Assembly (NCBI GenBank): GCA_023091665.1
Contig: JALJCQ010000009.1
Location: 3,038,001 to 3,102,000 of the forward strand
Direction of reading: 5' to 3'
Length of the DNA stretch: 64,000 nt
Origin: Pythium myriotylum
Lineage: Eukaryota > Oomycota > Peronosporomycetes > Pythiales > Pythiaceae
The first letter of the stretch is position 1; the number at the start of each line of letters is the position of its first letter. Positions 28,600-38,114 of the stretch are shown here, piece by piece. Below the pieces are notes generated by a model that worked only from the letters and a program-made list of their open reading frames with translations, had not been told where the DNA came from and made no database searches. The translations under genes and the position numbers were made by a program.

Positions 28600-31500
28600 A
28601 TGGCATCGGAGACCACGTACCCTCCGGCCATCGAGTTTGTCCCGGGTCGACTCATGGCCCATGGGCCCGACGCGCTCATTAACGACATTGCCACTCGTGT
28701 GGAGACAGCACTCGGCCGCTCACTCCCGCAGATGCAAGTCCGCGTTAAGAATCTCTCACTCTCGGCAGAAGTGCCAGTCAGCAGCAGCGGCCAGGCCAAC
28801 GAGCTCCCGACCCTCGCCAACGATGTCAAGCACGCGCTCGCGGGCATGCTGCCAGGAAAGTCCAAGCTCGCCAACAAGCAGATCCTCCATAGCGTCAACG
28901 CTGTGTTCGAGCCGGGCACCATGACGCTCGTGCTCGGTCAGCCAGGCTCAGGCAAGTCGGCACTCCTCAAAGTGCTCAGTGGACGGTTCCCCATGACCAA
29001 GAACGTCACGCTCGACGGTGAGATCACATACAACGGCGTCTCACGCAAGGATATGACCAAGCGGCTGCCACAATTTGTGACGTATGTGGCACAGCGAGAC
29101 AACCACTTCCCGACACTTACAGTGAAGGAGACACTGGAGTTTGCCCACGAGTGCTGCGGCGCTGAGCTCACAGAACGAGAAGAAAAGCACTTTACCCAGG
29201 GTTCAGAGGAAGAAAACAAACTCGCTCTCGATGCTGCACGTACGATGTTCCGGTGTTACCCAGAGGTCGTGATCCAGCAACTTGGTCTCGACAACTGTCA
29301 AAACACGATCGTCGGAAACGCCATGCTGCGTGGTGTCTCCGGTGGTGAACGCAAGCGCGTGACGACGGGCGAGATGGAGTTCGGCAACAAGTACGTTTCG
29401 CTCTTTGACGAGATCTCCACCGGTCTCGACAGCGCGGCCACCTACGACATCGTCAAGACGCAGCGCAGTATGGCGCGCAAGTTCCGCAAGACGATCGTGA
29501 CTGCTCTCTTGCAGCCGTCACCCGAAGTGTTTGGTCTGTTTGACTACGTGTTGATCCTGAACGACGGCCACGTGATGTATCACGGTCCCCGTGACTTGGT
29601 TCTCGGTTACTTCGAGTCACTCGGCTTTGTATGCCCTCCGACTCGCGACATCGCCGATTTCCTGATGGATCTCGGCACGAACCAGCAGTCTCGGTACGAA
29701 GTTCCGAGCAACTTCAACGGTCGTCTTCCTCGCCAGCCAGCTGAATTTGCACGTCTCTTCCAGGAATCAGCGATCCACGGCAAGATGCTCGATGACGTGA
29801 ACGCCGCGTACGACCCTCAACTGCTAAGCGATGCGGAAACGCATTTCCAGGAAGTTCCCGAGTTTTTCCAGACCTTTTGGGAGAGTGTGGGTACGCTGAT
29901 GCGACGCGAGGCCAAGCTCATCCTTCGAAACGACTCGGTCATCAAGGGACGCGTAGCGATGACACTGGTCGTAGGCTTGATTTTCTCCACGCTCTTCTAT
30001 CAGTTCAAACCCACGAAAGTCCAAGTGGTCCTCGGTACCGTTTTCTCCGCCGTTGTCTACTTCGGATTCAGCCAGGCGTCTCAGGTGCCGACCTTCATGA
30101 ACTCGCGCGATATCTTCTACAAGCAACGTGGTGCCAACTTCTACCGGACCTCAGCGTACGTCTTGGCGTCCTCGCTCAGCCAACTCCCACTCGCGATCAT
30201 TGAGACTGTCGTGTTCGGAAGTCTCGTGTACTGGTTATGCGGCTTCGTGGACAAGGTTGGGTCCTACCTCATCTTTGAACTGCTGCTCCTGGCGACCAAC
30301 TTGGCCTTCCTCGCGTGGTTCTTCTTCCTCTCGGCCATTTCGCCCAACCTCCACATCGCTGAGCCACTGAGTATGGTCTCTGTGCTCTTTTACATCCTCT
30401 TTGCCGGCTTCATCATCACCAAGGACAACATCCCCGATTACTTTATCTGGGCTTACTGGTTCAACCCTGTCTCCTGGTGTATGCGCGCTCTTGCAGTAAA
30501 CCAATATCGCACGGATGTCTTCGATGTCTGTGTAAAGGATGGTGTTGACTACTGCTCGACCTTTGGCATGAAAGCGGGTGAATATTTGATGGGCGTGTTC
30601 AAGCTGCAGACGGAGAAGGAGTGGCTGTGGTACGGTATCGTTTACATGGCCTTCTCGTACATCGGCTTCATGATCTTGACAGCGTTTATTCTGGAGTACG
30701 TTCGGTACGAAAGCCCCGAGCATGTCACTGTCAGCCACGAGGAGCTCGCGCGCCAGGAGCGAACAAGCACTGACTCGGAGATGCAGGAGTACAGCCTTGC
30801 TCAAACTCCCCGTGAAGTTACTCTCATGGTCGGAGCGACTACGGACGAACGCCACGTCACTCCGGTCACACTCGCCTTCAAGGATCTCTGGTACTCGGTT
30901 CCGAACCCGAAGAACCCCAAGGAAGATCTCGAACTGCTCAAGGGCATCTCGGGTTTCGCGTTACCTGGTACTATTACTGCTCTGATGGGAAGCTCGGGCG
31001 CTGGCAAGACCACGCTCATGGACGTCATCGCTGGTCGTAAGACGGGGGGCAAGATCCGAGGACAGATTCTGCTGAATGGCCACGAAGCGACAGACTTGGC
31101 GATCCGACGCAGCACCGGCTACTGTGAACAAATGGATATCCATTCCGAAGGCACAACCATTCGTGAAGCACTGACTTTCAGCGCGTTCCTGCGCCAGAGT
31201 GCTGACATCCCAGCAGCAGAAAAGTACGCCTCGGTCGAAGAATGCCTCGACTTGCTCGACATGCACCCCATCGCCGACCAGATCGTGCGTGGCAGCTCGG
31301 TTGAGCAGATGAAGCGACTCACCATCGGTGTGGAGCTCGCTGCTCAGCCGAGTGTGCTCTTTCTCGATGAACCCACGAGTGGTCTCGATGCTCGTTCCGC
31401 CAAGGTCATCATGGACGGTGTCCGCAAGGTCGCCAACACTGGTAGAACCATCGTCTGCACGATCCACCAGCCGTCGTGGGAAGTCTTCTCGGTCTTCGAC

Positions 31501-32691
31501 AGCCTCTTGCTACTCAAGCGTGGTGGTCAGACCGTTTTCTTCGGTGAGCTGGGTCAGAACGCGACAGAGTTGGTGCAGTACTTCGAGTCGATCAATGGCG
31601 TGGCTCCTCTGTCGAAGGGATACAACCCTGCGACGTGGATGTTGGAGGTGATTGGTGCGGGCGTTGGCAACACTGCCGGTCAGGACACTGACTTTGTCGA
31701 GATCTTCAACAACAGTGAAAAGAAGGCCATCCTGGATCAGACTCTCAACCGCGACGGCGTGACTCGCCCGGCGCCTGGTGTGCCTGCGTTGGAGTTCGGC
31801 AAGAAGCGCGCCGCAACCGAGTCAACCCAGGCGATGTTCTTGCTGAAACGTTTCATGAACTCGTACTGGCGCACGTCCGCGTACAACCTCACTCGCTTCG
31901 CCGTGTTCGTGATGCTCGCTGTGATCTTCGGTCTCTCTTTCCTTGATCTCAAGTACGACACGTACCGAGGCATCAACGCCGGCATCGGCATGGTCTTCGT
32001 CACGACGGTCTTCATCGGTGCTGTCTCTTTCGAGAGCGTGCTTCCGATTGCGGGCGACGAACGTGGTGCCTACTACCGCGAGCGTGCTTCACAGACCTAC
32101 AACGCGCTCTGGTACTTTGTCGGCTCGACGCTCGCCGAGATCCCCTACGTCTTCGGTAGCTGCCTTCTGTTCTGCAGTATCTTCTTCCCCATGGTCGGCT
32201 TCACGGGTTTCTGGCGATTCGTGCTCTATTGGATCCACCTCTCCCTTCACGTGCTTCTCCAAACCTACGTCGGCCAGTTCTTCATCTACGCGCTGCCCAA
32301 CATTGAGGTCGCCATGATCGCCGGTGTCATCATGAACTGCGTCTTCTTCATGTTCATGGGCTACAACCCACCGGCCCAGTCGATTCCATCCGGCTACAAG
32401 TGGCTCTACCACCTCGTCCCACCCAAGTACTCGTTTGCAATCCTCAGTTCGCTGGTCTTTGGCGAGTGCTCGGACGGTGGCAACGGGGGTGAGCTCGGCT
32501 GCAAGCCGCTTCGAGGGGATCTCCCTCTGGGCGTGAAGGCCGGAACGACCGTGAAGCAGTACGTCGAGAGTGTGTTCAAGATCGAACGCGACGATCTGTG
32601 GACCAACTTTGCCGTGGTGATCGGGTACATCGTGCTTGTTCGCGTGCTTTCGCTCATCGCACTTCGCTTCGTCAACCACCAGAAGAGATAG
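28600..32691 (+). CDS. PDR-7: full-size ABCG (PDR) transporter, group III
   Basis: 1363 residues, one exon. The ATG at 28600 gives the N-terminus MASETTYPPAIEFVPG, which matches PDR-8 closely; the upstream open frame back to 28393 has no counterpart. NBD1 Walker A GQPGSGKSA is at 113-121, with VSGGERKR and LFDEISTGLD. NBD2 Walker A GSSGAGKTT is at 797-805, then GSSVEQMKR, FLDEPTSGLD and TIHQPSWEVF. TMD motifs FYKQRGANFYRTSAYV and YYRERASQTYNALWYF are present; the tail is NHQKR. The linker has STDSEMQEYSLAQTPR. It shares two tracts of almost identical DNA with PDR-8, over NBD1 (28909-29577) and NBD2 (30967-31680), while TMD1 and the C-terminal part differ more. A likely exporter of hydrophobic compounds at the plasma membrane. 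Confidence 0.95.
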   Translation: MASETTYPPAIEFVPGRLMAHGPDALINDIATRVETALGRSLPQMQVRVKNLSLSAEVPVSSSGQANELPTLANDVKHALAGMLPGKSKLANKQILHSVNAVFEPGTMTLVLGQPGSGKSALLKVLSGRFPMTKNVTLDGEITYNGVSRKDMTKRLPQFVTYVAQRDNHFPTLTVKETLEFAHECCGAELTEREEKHFTQGSEEENKLALDAARTMFRCYPEVVIQQLGLDNCQNTIVGNAMLRGVSGGERKRVTTGEMEFGNKYVSLFDEISTGLDSAATYDIVKTQRSMARKFRKTIVTALLQPSPEVFGLFDYVLILNDGHVMYHGPRDLVLGYFESLGFVCPPTRDIADFLMDLGTNQQSRYEVPSNFNGRLPRQPAEFARLFQESAIHGKMLDDVNAAYDPQLLSDAETHFQEVPEFFQTFWESVGTLMRREAKLILRNDSVIKGRVAMTLVVGLIFSTLFYQFKPTKVQVVLGTVFSAVVYFGFSQASQVPTFMNSRDIFYKQRGANFYRTSAYVLASSLSQLPLAIIETVVFGSLVYWLCGFVDKVGSYLIFELLLLATNLAFLAWFFFLSAISPNLHIAEPLSMVSVLFYILFAGFIITKDNIPDYFIWAYWFNPVSWCMRALAVNQYRTDVFDVCVKDGVDYCSTFGMKAGEYLMGVFKLQTEKEWLWYGIVYMAFSYIGFMILTAFILEYVRYESPEHVTVSHEELARQERTSTDSEMQEYSLAQTPREVTLMVGATTDERHVTPVTLAFKDLWYSVPNPKNPKEDLELLKGISGFALPGTITALMGSSGAGKTTLMDVIAGRKTGGKIRGQILLNGHEATDLAIRRSTGYCEQMDIHSEGTTIREALTFSAFLRQSADIPAAEKYASVEECLDLLDMHPIADQIVRGSSVEQMKRLTIGVELAAQPSVLFLDEPTSGLDARSAKVIMDGVRKVANTGRTIVCTIHQPSWEVFSVFDSLLLLKRGGQTVFFGELGQNATELVQYFESINGVAPLSKGYNPATWMLEVIGAGVGNTAGQDTDFVEIFNNSEKKAILDQTLNRDGVTRPAPGVPALEFGKKRAATESTQAMFLLKRFMNSYWRTSAYNLTRFAVFVMLAVIFGLSFLDLKYDTYRGINAGIGMVFVTTVFIGAVSFESVLPIAGDERGAYYRERASQTYNALWYFVGSTLAEIPYVFGSCLLFCSIFFPMVGFTGFWRFVLYWIHLSLHVLLQTYVGQFFIYALPNIEVAMIAGVIMNCVFFMFMGYNPPAQSIPSGYKWLYHLVPPKYSFAILSSLVFGECSDGGNGGELGCKPLRGDLPLGVKAGTTVKQYVESVFKIERDDLWTNFAVVIGYIVLVRVLSLIALRFVNHQKR

Positions 32692-33249
32692 AGCTACACA
32701 GATGCAATAGACACTATACACACTATACAAATACTCCATTGCACAAGAGAATCCAAGTACACTGTACTCGAGTATGAGAAAAATGTTAGGTATTCGAGTG
32801 TTTGTGAGACTCACGAGCGTCGAACCCGTCATCATTCGACCGGGAATGCGAACAATTTTGATTGGCTGAATTGATTTGGTAGTCGCGACAGATTTCTCGG
32901 AATGATGGTTGTTTTGTCCGGACAAATTCCCATTTTCCCGATGTGTGGACCACATTTCTGAAGAAGACTCATCAAGAGAGGGCCGACTACCTTCTAACAG
33001 AGGGAATCCTCTTAGACCGCATCCGTGGACCAAGCATGTCGCGCCGATGACGGCCTTGCCCATCATCACGCGTCTGGAGACAATGCGCTTCCGGTCGACG
33101 ACATGGCAGCGGACTCCTCTCCCGTCAAACGTCTCTCGCGGGATGCTCCCCAGTGCTCATTCCTGAACTTGCCTCGCCTCGACTTAACCGATCTAACCAC
33201 GCGATAGACTTGGTCGTCGTACACTTGGGGAGTCTAACGTACCAGCGAC
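32692..33249. other. Spacer PDR-7/PDR-8
   Basis: 558 bp, no gene. It holds a tandem 9-mer (ACACTATAC twice, 32711-32728) just past the stop and the PDR-8 promoter near 33155. Nothing else was recognised. Confidence 0.6.
33155..33173 (+). promoter_or_regulatory. Inr+FPR core promoter of PDR-8
   Basis: GCTCATTCC matches the oomycete Inr exactly; one base later GAACTTGCC stands in the FPR position. The leader would be about 90 nt and contains no ATG before 33250. Confidence 0.7.
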
Positions 33250-36200
33250 ATGGAGACCTCATACCCTCCGACCATCGAGTTCGTCCCGGGCCGACTCATG
33301 GCCCATGGGCCTGACGCTCTCATCAGCGACGTCGCCACTCGCGTGGAGACGGCCATGGGTCGCTCGCTGCCCCAGATGCAAGTCCGTGTTAAGAACCTCT
33401 CGCTCTCAGCCCAGGTCCCAGTGAGCTCGGGTGGCCAGACCCACCAGGTCCCGACGCTCGCGACCGACTTTGTGCATTCAATCTCGAAGAGAATTCCGGG
33501 CCAGAAGAAGCTCGCGGCCAAGCAGATTCTCAAGAACGTCAATGCGGTCTTCGAGCCGGGCACCATGACGCTCGTGCTCGGTCAGCCAGGCTCAGGCAAG
33601 TCGGCACTCCTCAAAGTGCTCAGTGGACGGTTCCCCATGACCAAGAATGTCACGCTCGACGGTGAGATCACGTACAACGGCGTCTCACGCAAGGATATGA
33701 CCAAGCGGCTGCCACAGTTTGTGACGTATGTGGCACAGCGAGACAACCACTTCCCGACACTGACAGTGAAAGAGACACTGGAGTTTGCCCACGAGTGCTG
33801 CGGTGCTGAGCTCACAGAGAGAGATGAGAAGCACTTCATCCACGGCTCAGACGAAGAGAACAAACTCGCTCTCGATGCTGCACGTACGATGTTCCGGTGT
33901 TACCCAGAGGTCGTGATCCAGCAACTTGGTCTCGACAACTGTCAAAACACGATCGTCGGAAACGCCATGCTTCGCGGTGTCTCCGGCGGTGAACGCAAGC
34001 GCGTGACGACGGGTGAGATGGAGTTCGGCAACAAGTACGTTTCGCTCTTCGACGAGATCTCCACCGGTCTCGACAGCGCGGCCACCTACGACATCGTCAA
34101 GACGCAGCGCAGTATGGCGCGCAAGTTCCGCAAGACGATCGTGACTGCTCTCTTGCAGCCGTCGCCCGAGGTGTTTGGTCTGTTTGACTACGTGTTGATC
34201 CTGAACGACGGCCACGTGATGTACCACGGTCCTCGCGAGTCGGTTCTTGGTTACTTCGAGTCACTTGGTTTCGTGTGTCCACCCAACCGAGACGTCGCCG
34301 ATTTCCTGATGGATCTCGGCACGATCCAGCAGTCTCGTTATGGGGCACCGGAGGGCTTTACTGGTCGACAGCCACATTCGCCGACTGAGTTCGCTCGTCT
34401 CTTCCAAGAATCGTCGATCTACGCCAAGATGCTGAACGATGTCCACTCGGCGCACGATCCACAGCTGATCGCTGATGTGAAGGAGCACTTCGAGGAAATC
34501 CCCGAATTCCATCAGACCTTTTGGGAGAGTGTCGGAACGCTCATGCAGCGCGAAGCCAAGCTCATTCTACGCAACGACTCGATCATCAAGGGACGCGCCG
34601 CAATGATTGTGGTCACGGGTGTGATCTACGCTACGCTTTTCTACCAGTTCGACCCAACCAAGATTCAGGTCGTCATCGGTACTGTATTTTCAGCCATTTT
34701 GTTCTTGGCTCTCGGCCAGGCCTCGCAGCTGCCGACGTTCATGGCTGCGCGAGAGATCTTCTACAAGCAACGCGGAGCCAACTTTTACCGGACCTCAGCG
34801 TACGTGTTGGCCTCCTCGCTGAGCCAGATCCCACTCGCGCTCACGGAGACAGTCCTCTTCGGCACTTTTGTGTACTGGATGTGCGGGTTCGTGACTGAGG
34901 TTGGCTCCTTCCTGCTGTTCGAGCTGCTGCTCTTCTCGGCGAACCTGGCGTTCCTCGCGTGGTTCTTCTTCCTCTCAGCCATCTCGCCCAACCTCCACAT
35001 CGCTGAGCCGATCAGCATGGTTTCTGTGCTGTTCTACATCCTTTTTGCTGGCTTCGTCATCACCAAGGACAACATCCCCGATTACTTCATCTGGATTTAC
35101 TGGTTCAACCCGATCTCTTGGTGCTTGCGTGCGCTCGCTATCAACCAGTACCGCACGGATGACTTTGACGTTTGTGTGAGGGACGGTGTCGACTACTGCG
35201 CGACCTTCGGCAAGCAGGCAGGGGAGTACTTCTTGGGCGTGTTCAAGCTGCAGACAGAGAAGGAGTGGCTGTGGTACGGCGTTGTGTACATGATCTTCTC
35301 GTACATCGGCTTCATGCTTTTGACGGGACTCATTCTCGAGTACGTACGGTACGAGAGCCCCGAGCATGTGACTGTGAGCCAAGAGGAAGTCGGAAAGCGC
35401 GCAGCTGAAAGAACGAGCTTGGACGCTATGGACGAGTACCGACTTGCAGAGACCCCACGTGATGTAACTGTAAATGTCGCCACAACCAATCCAGCTCGCC
35501 CCATTATTCCAGTAACCCTCGCCTTCAAGGATCTCTGGTACTCGGTTCCGAACCCAAAGAACCCCAATGAAGACCTTGATCTGCTTAAGGGAGTCTCTGG
35601 CTTTGCCAAGCCAGGTACTATTACTGCTCTGATGGGAAGCTCGGGCGCTGGCAAGACCACGCTCATGGACGTCATCGCTGGTCGTAAGACGGGGGGCAAG
35701 ATCCGAGGACAGATTCTGCTGAATGGCCACGAAGCGACAGACTTGGCGATCCGACGCAGCACCGGCTACTGTGAACAAATGGATATCCATTCCGAAGGCA
35801 CAACCATTCGTGAAGCACTGACTTTCAGCGCGTTCCTGCGCCAGAGTGCTGACATCCCAGCAGCAGAAAAGTACGCCTCGGTCGAAGAATGCCTCGACTT
35901 GCTCGACATGCACCCCATCGCCGACCAGATCGTGCGTGGCAGCTCGGTTGAGCAGATGAAGCGACTCACCATCGGTGTGGAGCTCGCTGCTCAGCCGAGT
36001 GTGCTCTTCCTCGATGAACCCACGAGTGGTCTCGATGCTCGTTCCGCCAAGGTCATCATGGACGGTGTCCGCAAGGTCGCCAACACTGGTAGAACCATCG
36101 TCTGCACGATCCACCAGCCGTCGTGGGAAGTCTTTTCGGTCTTCGACAGCCTCTTGCTACTCAAGCGTGGCGGTCAGACCGTGTTCTTCGGTGAGCTGGG

Positions 36201-37338
36201 CCAGAACGCGACAGAGTTGGTGCAGTACTTCGAGTCGATCAATGGCGTGGCTCCTCTGTCGAAGGGATACAACCCTGCGACGTGGATGTTGGAGGTGATT
36301 GGTGCGGGTGTGGGCAACACTGCCGGGCAGGACACGGATTTCGTGGAAGTATTCAACAGGAGCGAGAAGAAGGTGCTTCTCGACATGACATTGGATGAAG
36401 ACGGTGTGACTCGCCCGGCACCTGGCGTACCTGCGTTGGAGTTCGGCAAGAAGCGCGCAGCTACTGAGTCGACCCAGGCCAAGTTCCTTTTGAACCGCTT
36501 CATGAGCTCATACTGGCGCACGTCCGCGTACAACCTTACTCGCTTCTATATTTTTGTGTTCCTGGCGCTGATTTTCGGCCTCGCTTTCCTCGATCTCAAC
36601 TTCGACACGTACCAAGGAATCAACGCCGGCATCGGTATGATTTTCATCACGACGGTGTTCGTTGGTGTCGTTTCGTTCGAAAGTGTACTCCCTATTGCCT
36701 CCGAGGAACGTGGTGCCTACTACCGCGAGCGTGCTTCGCAGACCTACAACGCGCTCTGGTACTTTGTCGGCTCGACAGTTGCCGAGATCCCATACGTCTT
36801 CAGCAGCTGCTTGGTCTTCGTCAGCATCTTCTATTTCATGGTCGGCTTCACAGGTTTCTGGCGCTTCGTGCTCTTCTGGATCCACCTTTCTCTCCATGTG
36901 TTGCTGCAGACGTACATCGGCCAGTTCTTCATCTACGCGTTCCCGAACATTGAAGTCGCGATGATCGTCGGCGTTTTGATGAACTCAGTGTTCACTATGT
37001 TCATGGGCTACAATCCTCCGGCGCAGAACATCCCAACGGGTTACAAGTGGCTCTACCATCTTGTCCCACCGAAGTACTCATTCGCGATCCTCAGCTCGCT
37101 GGTCTTTGGCGAGTGCTCGGACGGTGGAAACGGCGGTGAAATCGGCTGCAAGCCGCTTCGTAGCGAGCTGCCACTCGGTATCGCAAAGGGAACGACCATC
37201 AAGCAGTACTTGGAAACGGTGTTCAAGATCGAGCGCGACGATCTGTGGACGAACTTTGCTGTCGTCATCGGTTTCATCATTCTCTTCCGCGTGCTCTCGT
37301 TGGTCGCGCTGCGCTACGTCAACCACCAGAAGAGATAA
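33250..37338 (+). CDS. PDR-8: full-size ABCG (PDR) transporter, group III
   Basis: 1362 residues, one exon, ATG start after a good promoter element. NBD1 Walker A GQPGSGKSA is at 111-119, VSGGERKR and LFDEISTGLD follow. TMD1 contains FYKQRGANFYRTSAYV. The linker has DAMDEYRLAETPR. NBD2 Walker A GSSGAGKTT is at 796-804, with the degenerate signature GSSVEQMKR, FLDEPTSGLD and H-loop TIHQPS. TMD2 has YYRERASQTYNALWYF and the loop YNPPAQNIP; the tail is NHQKR. It is a close relative of PDR-7. DNA identity is nearly complete over 33553-34221 and 35614-36327 but lower between and outside these tracts, the pattern of gene conversion. It probably exports hydrophobic compounds; differences in TMD1 may mean a different substrate range from PDR-7. 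Confidence 0.95.
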   Translation: METSYPPTIEFVPGRLMAHGPDALISDVATRVETAMGRSLPQMQVRVKNLSLSAQVPVSSGGQTHQVPTLATDFVHSISKRIPGQKKLAAKQILKNVNAVFEPGTMTLVLGQPGSGKSALLKVLSGRFPMTKNVTLDGEITYNGVSRKDMTKRLPQFVTYVAQRDNHFPTLTVKETLEFAHECCGAELTERDEKHFIHGSDEENKLALDAARTMFRCYPEVVIQQLGLDNCQNTIVGNAMLRGVSGGERKRVTTGEMEFGNKYVSLFDEISTGLDSAATYDIVKTQRSMARKFRKTIVTALLQPSPEVFGLFDYVLILNDGHVMYHGPRESVLGYFESLGFVCPPNRDVADFLMDLGTIQQSRYGAPEGFTGRQPHSPTEFARLFQESSIYAKMLNDVHSAHDPQLIADVKEHFEEIPEFHQTFWESVGTLMQREAKLILRNDSIIKGRAAMIVVTGVIYATLFYQFDPTKIQVVIGTVFSAILFLALGQASQLPTFMAAREIFYKQRGANFYRTSAYVLASSLSQIPLALTETVLFGTFVYWMCGFVTEVGSFLLFELLLFSANLAFLAWFFFLSAISPNLHIAEPISMVSVLFYILFAGFVITKDNIPDYFIWIYWFNPISWCLRALAINQYRTDDFDVCVRDGVDYCATFGKQAGEYFLGVFKLQTEKEWLWYGVVYMIFSYIGFMLLTGLILEYVRYESPEHVTVSQEEVGKRAAERTSLDAMDEYRLAETPRDVTVNVATTNPARPIIPVTLAFKDLWYSVPNPKNPNEDLDLLKGVSGFAKPGTITALMGSSGAGKTTLMDVIAGRKTGGKIRGQILLNGHEATDLAIRRSTGYCEQMDIHSEGTTIREALTFSAFLRQSADIPAAEKYASVEECLDLLDMHPIADQIVRGSSVEQMKRLTIGVELAAQPSVLFLDEPTSGLDARSAKVIMDGVRKVANTGRTIVCTIHQPSWEVFSVFDSLLLLKRGGQTVFFGELGQNATELVQYFESINGVAPLSKGYNPATWMLEVIGAGVGNTAGQDTDFVEVFNRSEKKVLLDMTLDEDGVTRPAPGVPALEFGKKRAATESTQAKFLLNRFMSSYWRTSAYNLTRFYIFVFLALIFGLAFLDLNFDTYQGINAGIGMIFITTVFVGVVSFESVLPIASEERGAYYRERASQTYNALWYFVGSTVAEIPYVFSSCLVFVSIFYFMVGFTGFWRFVLFWIHLSLHVLLQTYIGQFFIYAFPNIEVAMIVGVLMNSVFTMFMGYNPPAQNIPTGYKWLYHLVPPKYSFAILSSLVFGECSDGGNGGEIGCKPLRSELPLGIAKGTTIKQYLETVFKIERDDLWTNFAVVIGFIILFRVLSLVALRYVNHQKR

Positions 37339-38114
37339 ACCGCTCACTGGTACAATCAGACTTGCATGTTTTCCGACCAGACTGCACTGGACGGACTATT
37401 CAACCCAATACAATACACACTTTTGTATTTCTACACAGAACTCTGCACCCACACTTTTTTTTTTTACTTCGACCTCCACGGCAACAGCAGAGAGCCTCAG
37501 CTGCGATAAAACGCGTCAGTGAGGCAGTCCATCTCGCCATGGTATCACGCCGAGTCCAGCCTGATGCCAAGAAGAAAACTCATGGGACACAGAAGTTTAT
37601 GGCAAGAGTCCGGTAGATGTAGCCATCCATATGCCGAGTCGATTGTCGGCAGATTACGGGCCACGGGCGGCGGTGGATCCATGTCGCGGGACAAAGCGGA
37701 TGCCGCGAGAATGACGGCCCCAGGCGACTTAGTGGGTGTCGCATTGTCAATGCATCCATCACGGACCATAACGGATTGGATGAAAACGTTGGATCGATCA
37801 GAAATGAGATGAGGCACATGGTTTCGGATTGCGGGTCGCTTATGTCCTCGTGTACTCAATCTGACTTAAACCAGTGGACTGAACCCCGACTAATGCACCG
37901 AGCAGGCGATATAAGACACGTAGATCACGCGCTCGCCCCATCATCATCACGGTCCAGCGGGAGAGACCGACATCCATCACGACGATACACGAGGTAGTGT
38001 ACTTTCGTCAAACGACGCGCGATAAAAGTCGTGTCTCTGCGTCAACTGCCTCATTCCTCAATTCACCACTAGCTCAGTCCATCGGCCTCCTCTGCCTCAG
38101 CCCAGCCAAGCATC
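37339..38114. other. Spacer PDR-8/PDR-9
   Basis: 776 bp, no gene recognised. A T10 run lies near 37457. The last 70 bases hold the PDR-9 promoter. Confidence 0.6.
38050..38067 (+). promoter_or_regulatory. Inr+FPR core promoter of PDR-9
   Basis: CTCATTCC, one T, then CAATTCACC. The Inr is exact and the FPR has one or two mismatches. The leader would be about 62 nt without an ATG. Confidence 0.75.
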
